A stretch of 64,000 bases of DNA, from positions 186,001 through 250,000 of the forward strand of contig CAWEZC010000003.1 in assembly GCA_963813495.1 (NCBI GenBank), written 5' to 3'. The notes beneath the pieces were generated by a model. It had not been told where the DNA came from. It worked only from the letters and a program-made list of their open reading frames with translations, and did no database searches. Source of the DNA: JACVRW01 sp963813495. Lineage in GTDB: Bacteria > Actinomycetota > Thermoleophilia > Solirubrobacterales > Thermoleophilaceae. This document shows, in pieces, positions 33,798 to 42,389 of this stretch. The number at the start of each line of letters is the position of its first letter. Within the stretch, counting starts at the first letter, position 1. The translations under genes were made by a program, and so were the position numbers.

Positions 33798-34723
33798 GCC
33801 GCACTCCCCATCGCGAGACCGGCTGCAACTGTGAACCGGTGGGGATCCTCTCCGGCGAGACCCGACGGGTCGATGACGCCCAGCGGGGCGGCCACGGCGG
33901 TCGGGATGCCGAGATGCACGCCGAGGCTCTCGACGAGATGTCCGTCGCTCGAGCCCGGACCGGACAGCACGACCTCGCCGACCGGCCTGGCCTGGGGCTG
34001 GGTCATGTAGTAGTCGATGGACAGCCGGATCTCGTCGGCGAGCCGCGAGCCGGCGTCCTCGTCCTCCCAGACCGCGGAGAGCGGACGCGTGAAGAAGCAG
34101 TTGGTGCCGACGGCTATGGCCAGGTTGCTCACGCCGCCGAGGTGGCAGAACACACGAGCCGTCTCGTCGGGGCCCCCGGGCGACGCCGTGGCCAGGGTGC
34201 GTACGAGCGCGAAGGCGTCAAGATCGACACCCTCGGGCTTGAGCCCGGCCGTCTTGGCTGCCTCGAGAAGGGCCTCGATCATCGAGCGGCGCGCGGCCAC
34301 GAGGATGACCTGCATGCGCGGGCTGCCGTCAGGCGCCTCGGCGTAGCCGGCGACCTGATGGTCGAGCACGGCCTCGTCGAGGGGCATCGCGATGGCCTCG
34401 GCCGCCTGGAAGCGAACGGCGGCATCGCGCTGCTTGGGGTCGTCGATGCGGGGCAGCTCGATCACGCGGACGACGATCTGCTGGTTGGTCACGCCGAGGC
34501 GGACGCGCTTGGGGAGGCCGGCCTCCGCGGCGAAGTCCTTGAGTGCGCCGGCGAGACCGTCCCGGTCCACGACCTCGCCGTCACGGACGAGTCCGGAGGG
34601 GAGCTCACGGCTCATGCCGCGGACCATGCGACCGGAGTCGACCTGGGCAGCGGCGAGGTAGCGTCCGTCGATATCGAGACCGACGACACCACGATCGGAG
34701 TTCTTGCGGAGGGGGAACGCCAT
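33794..34723 (-). CDS. pilM: Type IV pilus assembly ATPase PilM
   Basis: 309-residue actin-like cytoplasmic protein. N-terminal VVGLDIDGRYLAAAQV is the phosphate-1 loop, VRLGVTNQQIVVRVIELPRI and QVILVAARRSMIEALLEAAKTAGLKPEGVDL follow the family pattern, and VFCHLGGVSNLAIAV is the phosphate-2 region. It forms the PilMNO platform. GGAGAG precedes ATG 34723, a good ribosome binding site. It lies 86 bases after pilD. Confidence 0.92.
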   Translation of the reverse strand: MAFPLRKNSDRGVVGLDIDGRYLAAAQVDSGRMVRGMSRELPSGLVRDGEVVDRDGLAGALKDFAAEAGLPKRVRLGVTNQQIVVRVIELPRIDDPKQRDAAVRFQAAEAIAMPLDEAVLDHQVAGYAEAPDGSPRMQVILVAARRSMIEALLEAAKTAGLKPEGVDLDAFALVRTLATASPGGPDETARVFCHLGGVSNLAIAVGTNCFFTRPLSAVWEDEDAGSRLADEIRLSIDYYMTQPQARPVGEVVLSGPGSSDGHLVESLGVHLGIPTAVAAPLGVIDPSGLAGEDPHRFTVAAGLAMGSAA

Positions 34724-34779
34724 CGAAGTTCTCTCCGGTTATCGACGGTGGGCGCGACGGCATTAACCCTCGCTCGCAA

Positions 34780-34800
34780 ATGTCCAGATCCGCTGGACGT
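34780..34800 (-). terminator. Possible weak hairpin between pilD and pilM
   Basis: Six perfect base pairs (GTCCAG with CTGGAC) extendable by a G-T and an A-T pair, around a 5-base loop, ten bases after the pilD stop. There is no clear T tract. It could be a weak terminator or a processing site separating pilin genes from pilMNO. Confidence 0.3.
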
Positions 34801-34809
34801 CGGCGTCGA

Positions 34810-35571
34810 TCAGGAGAGGAAGTTGTCCTCGTAGAGCTCGATCAGCTCGGGCCCGGCGAGCACCGCAACGATGCCGCCGAGAGCGAGGAACACGCCGAAA
34901 GGGACCGCCTTCTTGCGCGCCGCCGCGCCCTCGCGGGCGATGATCGCCAGCCCGACGATCGAGCCCGATAGGAATGCCACTAGCAACGCGGGGATGATCG
35001 AGAGGCCGAGGTATAGGCCCATGGCCCCGGCGAGCTTGACGTCGCCCATGCCCATGCCTCGCGGGTAGGCGAGGACCACGAGCAGCAGGAAGGTGAAGGC
35101 GCCGGCGCCGGCGATGAGGTTCTCGACCAGATCGTCAGCATCGACCAGCACGGAGGCTATGACACCCCAGGCCGCCAGCGGGTAGACGATCTTGTTGGGC
35201 AGCAGCCTCTGGTCGAAGTCGATCGCCGCCAGGGCGATCAGCGTCGCCACCAAGGGCAGCTCGAGCACGAGGTCGTCGTCGAAGCCGTTGACCGCCACCA
35301 CGGCGGCGAAGGCAACCGCCGTGAGCAGCTCGATGATCGGATAGCGCACTGAGATACGAGCCCCACAGCGGCGGCAGCGCCCCCGCAGGACCAGCCAGGA
35401 GACCACCGGCACGTTGTCGAAGGCCTTGACAGGCGCCCCGCAGGAGGGGCAGTGCGAGCCAGGGCTGACGAGCGACTCCCCCCGCGGCACGCGGTAAGCG
35501 ACCACGTTGAGGAAGCTGCCGATGAGCGCGCCGAAAAGCCCTGCTACCGCGATTTCTACAGCGGAGGCCAT
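34810..35571 (-). CDS. pilD: Prepilin peptidase / N-methyltransferase PilD
   Basis: 253-residue membrane aspartic protease that cleaves class III signal peptides after Gly and methylates the new N-terminus. N-terminal motif GALIGSFLNVVAYRVPRGES, zinc-binding CPSCGAP and CRRCGARIS, catalytic Asp in AAIDFDQRLLPN and the second catalytic Asp in GMGMGDVKLAGAMG. About seven to eight membrane helices. Substrates in the window are pilA and the PilV/PilW-like proteins immediately upstream. Confidence 0.95.
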   Translation of the reverse strand: MASAVEIAVAGLFGALIGSFLNVVAYRVPRGESLVSPGSHCPSCGAPVKAFDNVPVVSWLVLRGRCRRCGARISVRYPIIELLTAVAFAAVVAVNGFDDDLVLELPLVATLIALAAIDFDQRLLPNKIVYPLAAWGVIASVLVDADDLVENLIAGAGAFTFLLLVVLAYPRGMGMGDVKLAGAMGLYLGLSIIPALLVAFLSGSIVGLAIIAREGAAARKKAVPFGVFLALGGIVAVLAGPELIELYEDNFLS

Positions 35572-35622
35572 GGCGCGCGCAAGCTATCGCTCGGTGCGGC
35601 TGGCTCCGTCGGGCGAGTCGGC

Positions 35623-36864
35623 TCAGCCGCCGCCCGGCGGCACTATCTCCCGCCAGGTGTTCTGGACCACGCCCGCCGTGCCGACCGCCTTGATGTCGTC
35701 GAAGGCGAACGCGTTGTAGACGATGTTGTCGCCGCTCGAGCCCGCGTATACGCCACCGTTACCGTCCACGAGGACACCGCCCCGGATGGCTGAGGTGCCC
35801 GACGTCTCCACCAGCCGCTCGGCCGACGAGTTGTCGAGGTTGGCGTTGTAGACGACGCCCCAGAACTCGATGTTGCCGCCGAAGTCGACGGTGCCTCGCT
35901 CGAGTATGTAGAGACCCGGATTGGCGGAGGTGTTGCAGCACTTGCTCGCGCCGGGCGCGGCGGGAGCACTGTTGGTGTAGCGGCAGGTGCCCGCGTTCTT
36001 CACGTACACCACGTCGCCGTTGGGGTTGGCAGGGCAGCCGCTCTCGTAGTAGGTGCCGTTCGCCTTGGCCACGTCCTCGAGCGCGAGCAGCTCGTCATTC
36101 CCGATCGCGGTCGGGTTGGGGTAGTTGAGCTGATAGTTGCCCGGCGGCTGGAGCTGCGGGCCCTTGCTCGGGTTCAAATCGACACAGGACGACTGCGGCG
36201 GCTGGTTACAGCGGACCGCCACGCCGAGCGAGCCGGTCGAGTTCACGAGCGGACGACCCCCGTGCCCACCGGAGTTCTTGCCGTGGATGTAGCCGGACAG
36301 GATCGCGTAGCGCGGGAAGGCCACGATACGGTCCTCGATCTTCACCCAGGCCACGATTGCCCGCAGTTCGCCCCGCACGGTCGCTTCCGAGCGCACCCAC
36401 ACGTGCCGGTTGCCATCGCGGTCGTAGCGGGGCCAGCCCGCCACGGTCAGGTAGTCGTCCTTCCAGAAGCGCACCGGATTGCCGGAGGCGTCGGCGTCGT
36501 CCAGCACGTGCGTCGTCCACTCGGTGTCGGGTCCGAAATCGACCTGCCCGGCACCGTTGTAGCTGCGCATCAACTGGGCTGCGTCCGGGCAGAAGAATGG
36601 ATCACCCGAGTCCGGACAGCCGGCGGCCGGGTAGGGACGCGTCGCGGTCCCGGTTCCCCGCCGACCGAGGATGAAGGTCTGCGCCGAGAGGGAGGCCTCG
36701 GCGAGGTTGAATGAGGATTCGCGCTCACGTTCGGTTCTCGATTGGCTCGTCTGGGTATCGACCTGGGACGCCACCGCCAGGCCCAGGCTGAGCATGACCG
36801 AGAGCAGCAGGATGGCCGTGACCATGATGTTCCCGCGCTCGTTGGACAGTTTGCTGATCTTCAT
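35623..36864 (-). CDS. PilX-like pilus assembly protein
   Basis: 413 residues from ATG 36864, overlapping the PilW-like stop. The N-terminus MKISKLSNERGNIMVTAILL and the following hydrophobic helix (LLSVMLSLGLAVASQ) resemble PilX-type minor pilins, with a Gly-Asn instead of the canonical Gly-Phe-Thr, so processing by PilD is less certain. The rest is a large Gly/Asn-rich extracellular domain with repeated Cys (GCPDSGDPFFCPD, CNQPPQSSC, GTCRY, KCCN). Its C-terminal half looks like the polymer-forming or beta-helical repeats seen at PilX C-termini (GLYILERGTVDFGGNIEFWG, GGVLVDGNGGVYAGS). Confidence 0.78.
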   Translation of the reverse strand: MKISKLSNERGNIMVTAILLLSVMLSLGLAVASQVDTQTSQSRTERERESSFNLAEASLSAQTFILGRRGTGTATRPYPAAGCPDSGDPFFCPDAAQLMRSYNGAGQVDFGPDTEWTTHVLDDADASGNPVRFWKDDYLTVAGWPRYDRDGNRHVWVRSEATVRGELRAIVAWVKIEDRIVAFPRYAILSGYIHGKNSGGHGGRPLVNSTGSLGVAVRCNQPPQSSCVDLNPSKGPQLQPPGNYQLNYPNPTAIGNDELLALEDVAKANGTYYESGCPANPNGDVVYVKNAGTCRYTNSAPAAPGASKCCNTSANPGLYILERGTVDFGGNIEFWGVVYNANLDNSSAERLVETSGTSAIRGGVLVDGNGGVYAGSSGDNIVYNAFAFDDIKAVGTAGVVQNTWREIVPPGGG

Positions 36865-37751
36865 GGGCAAGTCACTCCAGGTCCGTCCGCGCAGACGTTC
36901 TGCGTCGGTGATGTGGTCTCGAGGGTCGCGTCCTTGACGACCAGCTTCATGTCGCGCCATCCGGCCGCAGGCGGCTTGTAGGTAAAGACGATGCCCTCGC
37001 CGACCTTCAGGTTGCGGGCCTCGTCCCACCACTCGAAGCTGAGGGCCTTCTCCTCGGGGTCGGTCGACTCCGAGGCGTTCAGGAAAACGTTCCCGCCCGG
37101 CATGGACGCCCAGCTGAAGGCGGCCGACGGCGCCCGGTTCTGGTTGCGCAGAAAGACCGAGCTCTGCAGCGTCGTCTCGACAGGGCTGTCGCCGGGGTTG
37201 ACGTCCACGAAGAGCTGCGAGCTGACCTCTGTGATCTCGGGCAGGGTCGCCGCGTTGTAGGTGAAGATCGGTCTGCCTTCATTCACGACGTGGTTGCCCA
37301 CCAGCAGCGTCTTCGACCAGCCGGTCCCGGGACAGCTTGCCGTCGAGGGTATGCCCGGTGCGCCGGCGGTGTTCCAAGCCTGGATCTGCCGGTAGAGCGA
37401 GTCGCTGGTCGTGTCGAGGCAGTAGCGCACCCGGGTGGTGTTCTGGGCGTTGAGGCTGGTCGCCGGCTTGTCCTTGCCTTCGGACTGGAAGATCACGTCC
37501 TGCGACGCCGCTACGTCCACTGCGAAGGGCAGGTTGGGTGTCGGGCTCGCGAGGTTGCGCAGGTCCCTGGCCATGAGGTCGAGTGCTCGGCGGGTCTCTT
37601 CCTGCGCCTCGTTCTGCTGCTCGTTGGTCTTGGTGTTGCGCTCGAAGATGTTGAACGTCGTGAGCGTCGCTCCCAACACGATCAGCATGAGAACCGCGCC
37701 GAGGAGGAGCTCGACCAGGGTCATGCCCTCTTCCCCGCGCAGCCCAGTCAT
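36861..37751 (-). CDS. PilW-like minor pilin with PKD-like C-terminal domain
   Basis: 296 residues. Class III signal MTGLRGEEG|MTLVELLLGA, with the cleavage Gly and Glu at mature position 5, followed by the pilin helix. A globular pilin domain runs to about residue 200. The C-terminus NRAPSAAFSWASMPGGNVFL, SESTDPEEKALSFEWWDEA looks like a PKD/Ig-like beta-sandwich. Start ATG 37751 directly abuts the PilV-like stop; the stop overlaps the PilX-like start. Confidence 0.82.
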   Translation of the reverse strand: MTGLRGEEGMTLVELLLGAVLMLIVLGATLTTFNIFERNTKTNEQQNEAQEETRRALDLMARDLRNLASPTPNLPFAVDVAASQDVIFQSEGKDKPATSLNAQNTTRVRYCLDTTSDSLYRQIQAWNTAGAPGIPSTASCPGTGWSKTLLVGNHVVNEGRPIFTYNAATLPEITEVSSQLFVDVNPGDSPVETTLQSSVFLRNQNRAPSAAFSWASMPGGNVFLNASESTDPEEKALSFEWWDEARNLKVGEGIVFTYKPPAAGWRDMKLVVKDATLETTSPTQNVCADGPGVTCP

Positions 37752-39269
37752 CTAGGCCCCCGGGCCCGCGGAGATTCCGGCGCTGGGCGCAGACTCGCCG
37801 AAGTCGTCGTCCACGGCGGTCACGTAGTAGGTGTGCGCGCTCGAGTCCGGCGCGAACTCGAACCACGCGTTGGAGCCGCCGCTCGGGAAGAAGGTGCCGT
37901 GGCGGTCCGCGTAGGCCGTGCCGTCGCGATACACGCGGTAGAGCTGGACGTTGCCGTCGCTGTCCGTCGAGGGGTCCCAGCCGATGACGATCACGCCGCT
38001 CGGGGCGGAGCTGCCGTCCGGCCCTTCGCAGCCCAAGTCGCCGCCCACACACGTGGTCAGGCCCTGGGGCACGCTGGGCAGGTCGTTCGTCCCGCCGACC
38101 GCCACCTCGGTGCTCCAGTCACCTTCGCGCAGCGCTCCGCTCCCGATGGTGTCGACCGCGCGCACCTTGTAGTACCAGGGGCCCGGTCCGGGAGGATCGT
38201 CGAGGCAGGCGGTCTCGGTGGTGAACGTCGCCGCGTCCTGGTCGAGGCAGGTGATCTGTGCTCCGTCGGTGGCGGGAGATGCGCTGCGGAAGACGCGGTA
38301 GCCCTCGACGTCGCACTCCGGGGTGGCTGTCCACTGCAGGTCGACTCGGTCGCCGTTGCCGTTGCGCCCTCCGCCGAAGTTGCCCACCGCCATCGGAGCG
38401 CGGCGATTCAGGATCACCGTCAGGGCACGCGGAGCGCCCGCGCGCCCCTGGTTGTCGAACGCGTCGGCCTGGACGACGTAGGTGCAGTCGTAGTAGATGG
38501 TGTCGCCGTTCGGCTTGTCGAAGTCCCACTGGAACGTCCAGTTGATCGGCCCTCCGTCCGCCTTCCCTTGCGTGTCTCCGCCCACCGACCAGTTGAGCTC
38601 GGCGGCGCTGGTGGAGGTGCTCGCGGCGAAGCGCGCGTAGTCCACGTCCGTCTCGATGCGAACCTGGTCGCTGCTGCTGGAGCTCGGCGAGGTCATCGTC
38701 AGCCCGATCACCGACGGGCCCAGCCCTCCGACCGGATTGATGATCGAGGACGTCTGGGTAATGCTCTGCTCGGTCGCCCGGGTCTTCCACACGAGCGTCA
38801 CCCGCACCCGCTTGTAGTCGTCGGGGTTGCGGTCGCGCGACGGCTCGCCGGCGCCCAGCATGTCCGTGTCCGGGCAGAAGACGACTCCTCCAGGATGGGT
38901 GCCCAGGTTGTCCTTGGGATCGTCGAGTGAGCACACCGTCAGCGTCATCTCGAAGTCGACGCCGCGGCTGCGAATGGTGTAGCCGGGGGTGGCCGGCTTG
39001 ACGTCCGCGAGACCCGGCCGTGTCCCGACGGCCGCAAGCAATTCATTCGTCGTCAGGTCGCGGTAGCGAACCGAGCGCGACACCTCGATCACGGAGCGGG
39101 CGATGTTGGTGCCCGCTTCACGTGCCTTGGTCTTCGAGGTCACCGCGTTCGCGCCGTCGACCAGGGAGACCACTCCGAGGATCCCAACGAGCAGGATCAC
39201 GATGGCGACCATCACCTCGACGAGGGTGAAGCCGGCCTGACCGTGGGAGCGCGCGCGGATAAGCATCAA
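37752..39269 (-). CDS. PilV-like minor pilin with fibronectin type III-like ectodomains
   Basis: 505 residues, far longer than a typical PilV (about 150-200). Class III signal GQAG|FTLVEVMVAIVILLVG at residues 10-30, then a pilin-like domain to about residue 200. The remainder contains Ig-like/fibronectin type III modules, e.g. DRVDLQWTATPECDVEGYRV and GVIVIGWDPSTDSDGNVQLY, ending in FEFAPDSSAHTYYVTAVDDD. This suggests a pilus-tip or shaft adhesin. It follows pilA after a terminator hairpin and abuts the PilW-like gene. Confidence 0.82.
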   Translation of the reverse strand: MMLIRARSHGQAGFTLVEVMVAIVILLVGILGVVSLVDGANAVTSKTKAREAGTNIARSVIEVSRSVRYRDLTTNELLAAVGTRPGLADVKPATPGYTIRSRGVDFEMTLTVCSLDDPKDNLGTHPGGVVFCPDTDMLGAGEPSRDRNPDDYKRVRVTLVWKTRATEQSITQTSSIINPVGGLGPSVIGLTMTSPSSSSSDQVRIETDVDYARFAASTSTSAAELNWSVGGDTQGKADGGPINWTFQWDFDKPNGDTIYYDCTYVVQADAFDNQGRAGAPRALTVILNRRAPMAVGNFGGGRNGNGDRVDLQWTATPECDVEGYRVFRSASPATDGAQITCLDQDAATFTTETACLDDPPGPGPWYYKVRAVDTIGSGALREGDWSTEVAVGGTNDLPSVPQGLTTCVGGDLGCEGPDGSSAPSGVIVIGWDPSTDSDGNVQLYRVYRDGTAYADRHGTFFPSGGSNAWFEFAPDSSAHTYYVTAVDDDFGESAPSAGISAGPGA

Positions 39270-39390
39270 GCCTGTACTCGGCGGCGCGGAGGAGGGCCTG
39301 GATGACGCCGGCCACCACTGGCCAGAGGGCCGATGGCGGATCCGCTACCGCCGCCGGCCGAGGCGCTACGCGCCCGCCCCACAACGACGA

Positions 39391-39414
39391 AGGGCGGGCC
39401 CGAAGGCCCGCCCT
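39391..39414 (-). terminator. Stem-loop terminator after pilA
   Basis: Perfect 10-bp stem (39391-39400 with 39405-39414) with a CGAA loop (TTCG in the minus-strand RNA, a very stable tetraloop), 26 bases after the pilA stop. The minus strand continues TTCGTCGTTGT. It probably gives pilA high, separate expression while some read-through reaches the minor pilins. Confidence 0.75.
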
Positions 39415-39439
39415 GTCGAGGATCAGCTGTGACGCCGAT

Positions 39440-39877
39440 TTACCAGTTACCCGAACTGGGGCAGGCGCCGTCGCCGGCCGTGGTGCAGGTGCGTGCCACG
39501 GTCGAGCCGCCGGTCTTGGTGATCGTGAAGTCGTTGCTCGACTTCGAGAACCCGGTGATCACATAGCCGTCGGCCGCCTCGCTGACGACGTCGACCTGAC
39601 CGTCAGCGGTACCCAGATCCAGGCCGCTGTTGGTCACATCGCTGCCGCCCTCGCAGCCGACGTACGTCTCGTTCTGCGTGTAGCACGACTCCATGTGCGA
39701 CACGAGGTTACGAGCGTCGGACTTGGCGCTCGAGTCCTGGCCCTTCTGCCGCTGGCCCAGGAAGGCCGGCAGCGCGATGGCCGCCAGAATGCCGATGATC
39801 AGGATGACAACGAGCAGCTCGATAAGGGTGAAGCCTTCCTGCCCGTTGTGAATGCGCTCGCGGAGCTTCCGCAGCAT
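39440..39877 (-). CDS. pilA: Type IV major pilin PilA
   Basis: 145 residues. Leader MLRKLRERIHNGQEG, cleavage, then FTLIELLVVILIIGILAAIA with Glu5, the canonical hydrophobic pilin helix. The small globular domain has four Cys: SCYTQNETYVGC and RTCTTAGDGACPSSG, probably two disulfides including a C-terminal D-region loop. A perfect AAGGAGGAG ribosome binding site lies six bases before ATG 39877, unusually strong for this genome, fitting a highly expressed structural subunit. Single-gene unit by terminator, then the minor pilin genes. Confidence 0.95.
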   Translation of the reverse strand: MLRKLRERIHNGQEGFTLIELLVVILIIGILAAIALPAFLGQRQKGQDSSAKSDARNLVSHMESCYTQNETYVGCEGGSDVTNSGLDLGTADGQVDVVSEAADGYVITGFSKSSNDFTITKTGGSTVARTCTTAGDGACPSSGNW

Positions 39878-40067
39878 GTTGTCTCCTCCTTGAAGGTGAC
39901 GTCTGGTTGGGTGGGTCTGTGCCGGTAGCTCCGGGCCAGTGCCGCGGTCTTCCAGCTTCCGCTCCGGTTAATCGACTCCCCCTGACGCCACCTGTAGGAG
40001 AGGCCCGCAACACTCGACATCCGTCCAGGCCGGGGAGTGGACGGATGGGCTGCCTACCATCCGCAGC

Positions 40068-40532
40068 GTGCACCTTCGCCGCGCCCTGCTCCTGTTTGCG
40101 ATCGTCGTCGGGCTCGCTGCCCTGGCCGCCTCGATCTCGCGGCCGGGCAACGACTCGCCCGATCCGGTGGCTCCTGCCGGTGGCGACGCCACGCAGACCG
40201 AGACGGAGACCCACACGCGGCCGTCGGCCACACCGGGCGACACGCCGGTCGCCGGCGGCGGTCCACCGGCTACATTGGCCTTCGCAGCCGCCGAGGACCA
40301 GACGCGCCGCGTCGAGGCCGGCCAAGCCGCCACGGTGGAGGTCAGCGTGGCGGAGTCCGGTCTGGTGTCCATCCCGCTGCTCGGGCTCAGCGGAGCGGCC
40401 GAGCCGGTGACGCCCGCCCGCTTCGACGTGCTCGTGTCCGAGCAGGGCGATTATCCGATCGTCTTCCAGCCGGCTCAGGGCGACGAGGAGCGCGAGGTGG
40501 GCACGATCGAGGTAACGGAGCCTCGCGGGTGA
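40068..40532 (+). CDS. Exported protein of unknown function
   Basis: 154 residues, GTG start at 40068. N-terminal signal or anchor (RALLLFAIVVGLAALAASI), a disordered Pro/Thr/Glu-rich stretch (about 28-65), then a small beta-rich domain (RRVEAGQAATVEVSVAES, FDVLVSEQGDYPIVF) that resembles a cupredoxin-like or sandwich fold without obvious metal ligands. The stop overlaps the next gene start. Divergent from pilA with a 190-base shared upstream region. Confidence 0.75.
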   Translation: MHLRRALLLFAIVVGLAALAASISRPGNDSPDPVAPAGGDATQTETETHTRPSATPGDTPVAGGGPPATLAFAAAEDQTRRVEAGQAATVEVSVAESGLVSIPLLGLSGAAEPVTPARFDVLVSEQGDYPIVFQPAQGDEEREVGTIEVTEPRG

Positions 40533-40951
40533 GCCGCTGGCCGCTGGTGCTCGTGGTGCTGCTGGCGGTGGTCGGGTGCGGCGGAGGATCCTCGGACGAG
40601 CCGGAGCCGGCTGCGTCGCGCACGAATCAGGAGCCGAGCAGCAGCGCACCGGCCCCGGCGTCAGACCCGGACGCGACCTGCCCCGCCGGCCTGTCCAACT
40701 GCCGCACCGCCAGCGGGCGCATCCTCTACATCGAGGCGGTCGACCCGGACGGGGACGGCGACGCCCACTTCGTGCTCGCCTCGCGCGAGTCGATCACGGC
40801 GCCGGGCGTCTCGGTCATCGACGTGCGCCAGGACCTGCGCCCCGACCCGCTGCCTCGGCCCGGCGACCGCATCAGCGCAGCCGGGCCGGTCTATCCCGGT
40901 ACCTACGGCCAGAAGCAGATCGAGGCCGTGGTCCTCAACAGCGACGGCTGA
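40529..40951 (+). CDS. Lipoprotein of unknown function
   Basis: 140 residues from GTG 40529 overlapping the preceding stop. Signal peptide with a lipobox: LVVLLAVVGCGGGSS (lipidated Cys about residue 17). A Ser/Pro/Ala linker follows, then a compact domain: CPAGLSNCRTASGRILYIE, DPDGDGDAHFVLASRESI, GDRISAAGPVYPGTYGQ. The end resembles an OB-like beta barrel. It probably sits on the outer face of the membrane together with the product of the preceding gene. Confidence 0.78.
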   Translation: MSRWPLVLVVLLAVVGCGGGSSDEPEPAASRTNQEPSSSAPAPASDPDATCPAGLSNCRTASGRILYIEAVDPDGDGDAHFVLASRESITAPGVSVIDVRQDLRPDPLPRPGDRISAAGPVYPGTYGQKQIEAVVLNSDG

Positions 40952-40960
40952 TCCGGCCCC

Positions 40961-41854
40961 TCAGGGGACGGCGCCCTCCTCGCTGAGGCGCTCGACCTCG
41001 GCGGCCGCCGCCTCGAGCTTGGCCTGTGCCTGCTCCTCGTCGCGCTGCGCCTTCTCCAGGCGGGCGACCGCCCGCTGTGCCGCCTTCTCCTCCTTGGCCG
41101 TGGCCCGTTCGGCGGCGTCGGCGGCCCGCCTTGCGCGCTCCGCGGCCTTCTCGGCCGACTCGAGTGCACGCAGGCGTTTGCGCTCCTGAGCCTCCTGTCG
41201 GCGCTGCTCGGCGGCGGCCTCGCGGGCGGCGGCGGCCTCCTCGCGGCGCGCCTTCTGGGCCTTGGTCCCTGGCCCGCCGCCCTTTGGCTTACGGCGTTTC
41301 CTCGGGCTCGGCTCCTCCTCGGCGTCCTCATCGACACTCTCGGCCGGAGCGGGCAGGCCGAAGCCGAACAGGCCCACCGCCTCCTGCTCGCGCTCGAGCC
41401 GGCCGGCGGCGAGCCGGGCCGCCACCGCGTCGTCGGCCGCGGCGGCGCGCAGGGTCGCGCCCACCTTCTCCTCGAAGGCCGCCGCCGTCCCCACGCCTGC
41501 CTCCTCGCCCACCGCCGAGGCGGCCCGAACCAGGGCCTTGGTGAGCGCGCGCTGCTCGGCGGCAGCGCTGTCGAGGGCCTTGCGGTCTCCGCCCTCGAGC
41601 AGCTTCTCCTGTCCCTCGCGCACCCGGCGGCCGGCCGCGATGAGCTTCTGCAGGTCCTTCGGCTGCCGCCGTGCCACCTGGTTGAGGGCCCAGGCAGGAA
41701 CCGTCGGCTTGCGCAGCGCCTTGACCAGCCCGGCCTCGTCGCGGCGCCCGTCCTTGCGCAGGCTCTTCTCGAGTGCATTGCGCGCGCCGGTGAAGTCGTC
41801 CAGCGGCAGCGCGTAGAGCTCGTCCGCCTCGTCGATCAGGTCCTCGTCGCTCAT
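40961..41854 (-). CDS. Coiled-coil protein of an uncharacterised actinobacterial family
   Basis: 297 residues from ATG 41854 (MSDEDLIDEADELYALPLDD). The N-terminal half (about 1-150) has the recurrent actinobacterial pattern FTGARNALEKSLRKDG, LRKPTVPAWALNQVARRQPK. A Lys/Arg-rich KRRKPKGGG stretch follows, and residues 190-295 are a continuous Ala/Glu/Arg coiled coil. Cytoplasmic, no known catalytic motif. The start overlaps the stop of the HIRAN-domain gene upstream, so the two are a coupled pair. Confidence 0.75.
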   Translation of the reverse strand: MSDEDLIDEADELYALPLDDFTGARNALEKSLRKDGRRDEAGLVKALRKPTVPAWALNQVARRQPKDLQKLIAAGRRVREGQEKLLEGGDRKALDSAAAEQRALTKALVRAASAVGEEAGVGTAAAFEEKVGATLRAAAADDAVAARLAAGRLEREQEAVGLFGFGLPAPAESVDEDAEEEPSPRKRRKPKGGGPGTKAQKARREEAAAAREAAAEQRRQEAQERKRLRALESAEKAAERARRAADAAERATAKEEKAAQRAVARLEKAQRDEEQAQAKLEAAAAEVERLSEEGAVP

Positions 41855-42351
41855 CGGCCGCCCTCCCCCCTCCTCCGCAGTTCGATCGATGCCGCCGGCG
41901 CGAGCAGCATCGTCACCCCGGTGCGCGGGTCGCGCGGCGTGGCCCGGCTCTCGCGTAGCGAGATTGCTGTCCATTCGCGGCCGGCGTCGAGCTCGGGTGC
42001 GAGCTCGGCCGCCAGCTCGCGCGGGACCCAGCCCACCTGCTCTCCGCCGCCCGCCGCATGGACCGCGATGGCGTTGGCATCGTGCGGGTTGGCAGGGTCG
42101 CGCCGCAGCTCGAGCGGCCGCCCCGGCTCGACGGCCTCCGACGCCACGGCCTCGGCGTGGTGTTGCCCGGCCCCCGCCACGCCGGCCACTCTCATCCCGC
42201 GCGCGTGGAGCTCCGGCGCGTTGCGCGCGAGGAAGCGGCCGCTATCCGGATCGACCATCTGGTAGCCCGACAGCCAGACCATGCCCCCGTCGTCGGGGTA
42301 CCAGTACTTCTCCTCGAAGCTCACGTCCACAACCGCCGCCGAGCCTTCCAT
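41851..42351 (-). CDS. HIRAN-domain protein
   Basis: 166 residues. The C-terminal HIRAN-like module reads LELRRDPANPHDANAIAVHA then VGWVPRELAAELAPEL; HIRAN domains bind single-stranded 3' DNA ends in fork-repair enzymes but also occur alone in bacteria. The N-terminal part (VSFEEKYWYPDDGGMVWLSG) is unassigned. ATG 42351. Coupled to the coiled-coil protein downstream by an ATGA overlap, which suggests a joint function, possibly DNA end recognition. Confidence 0.8.
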   Translation of the reverse strand: MEGSAAVVDVSFEEKYWYPDDGGMVWLSGYQMVDPDSGRFLARNAPELHARGMRVAGVAGAGQHHAEAVASEAVEPGRPLELRRDPANPHDANAIAVHAAGGGEQVGWVPRELAAELAPELDAGREWTAISLRESRATPRDPRTGVTMLLAPAASIELRRRGEGGR

Positions 42352-42389
42352 GCCCGGCAGGGTACGACTCCGGTTAGGGTGGCCCCGCC

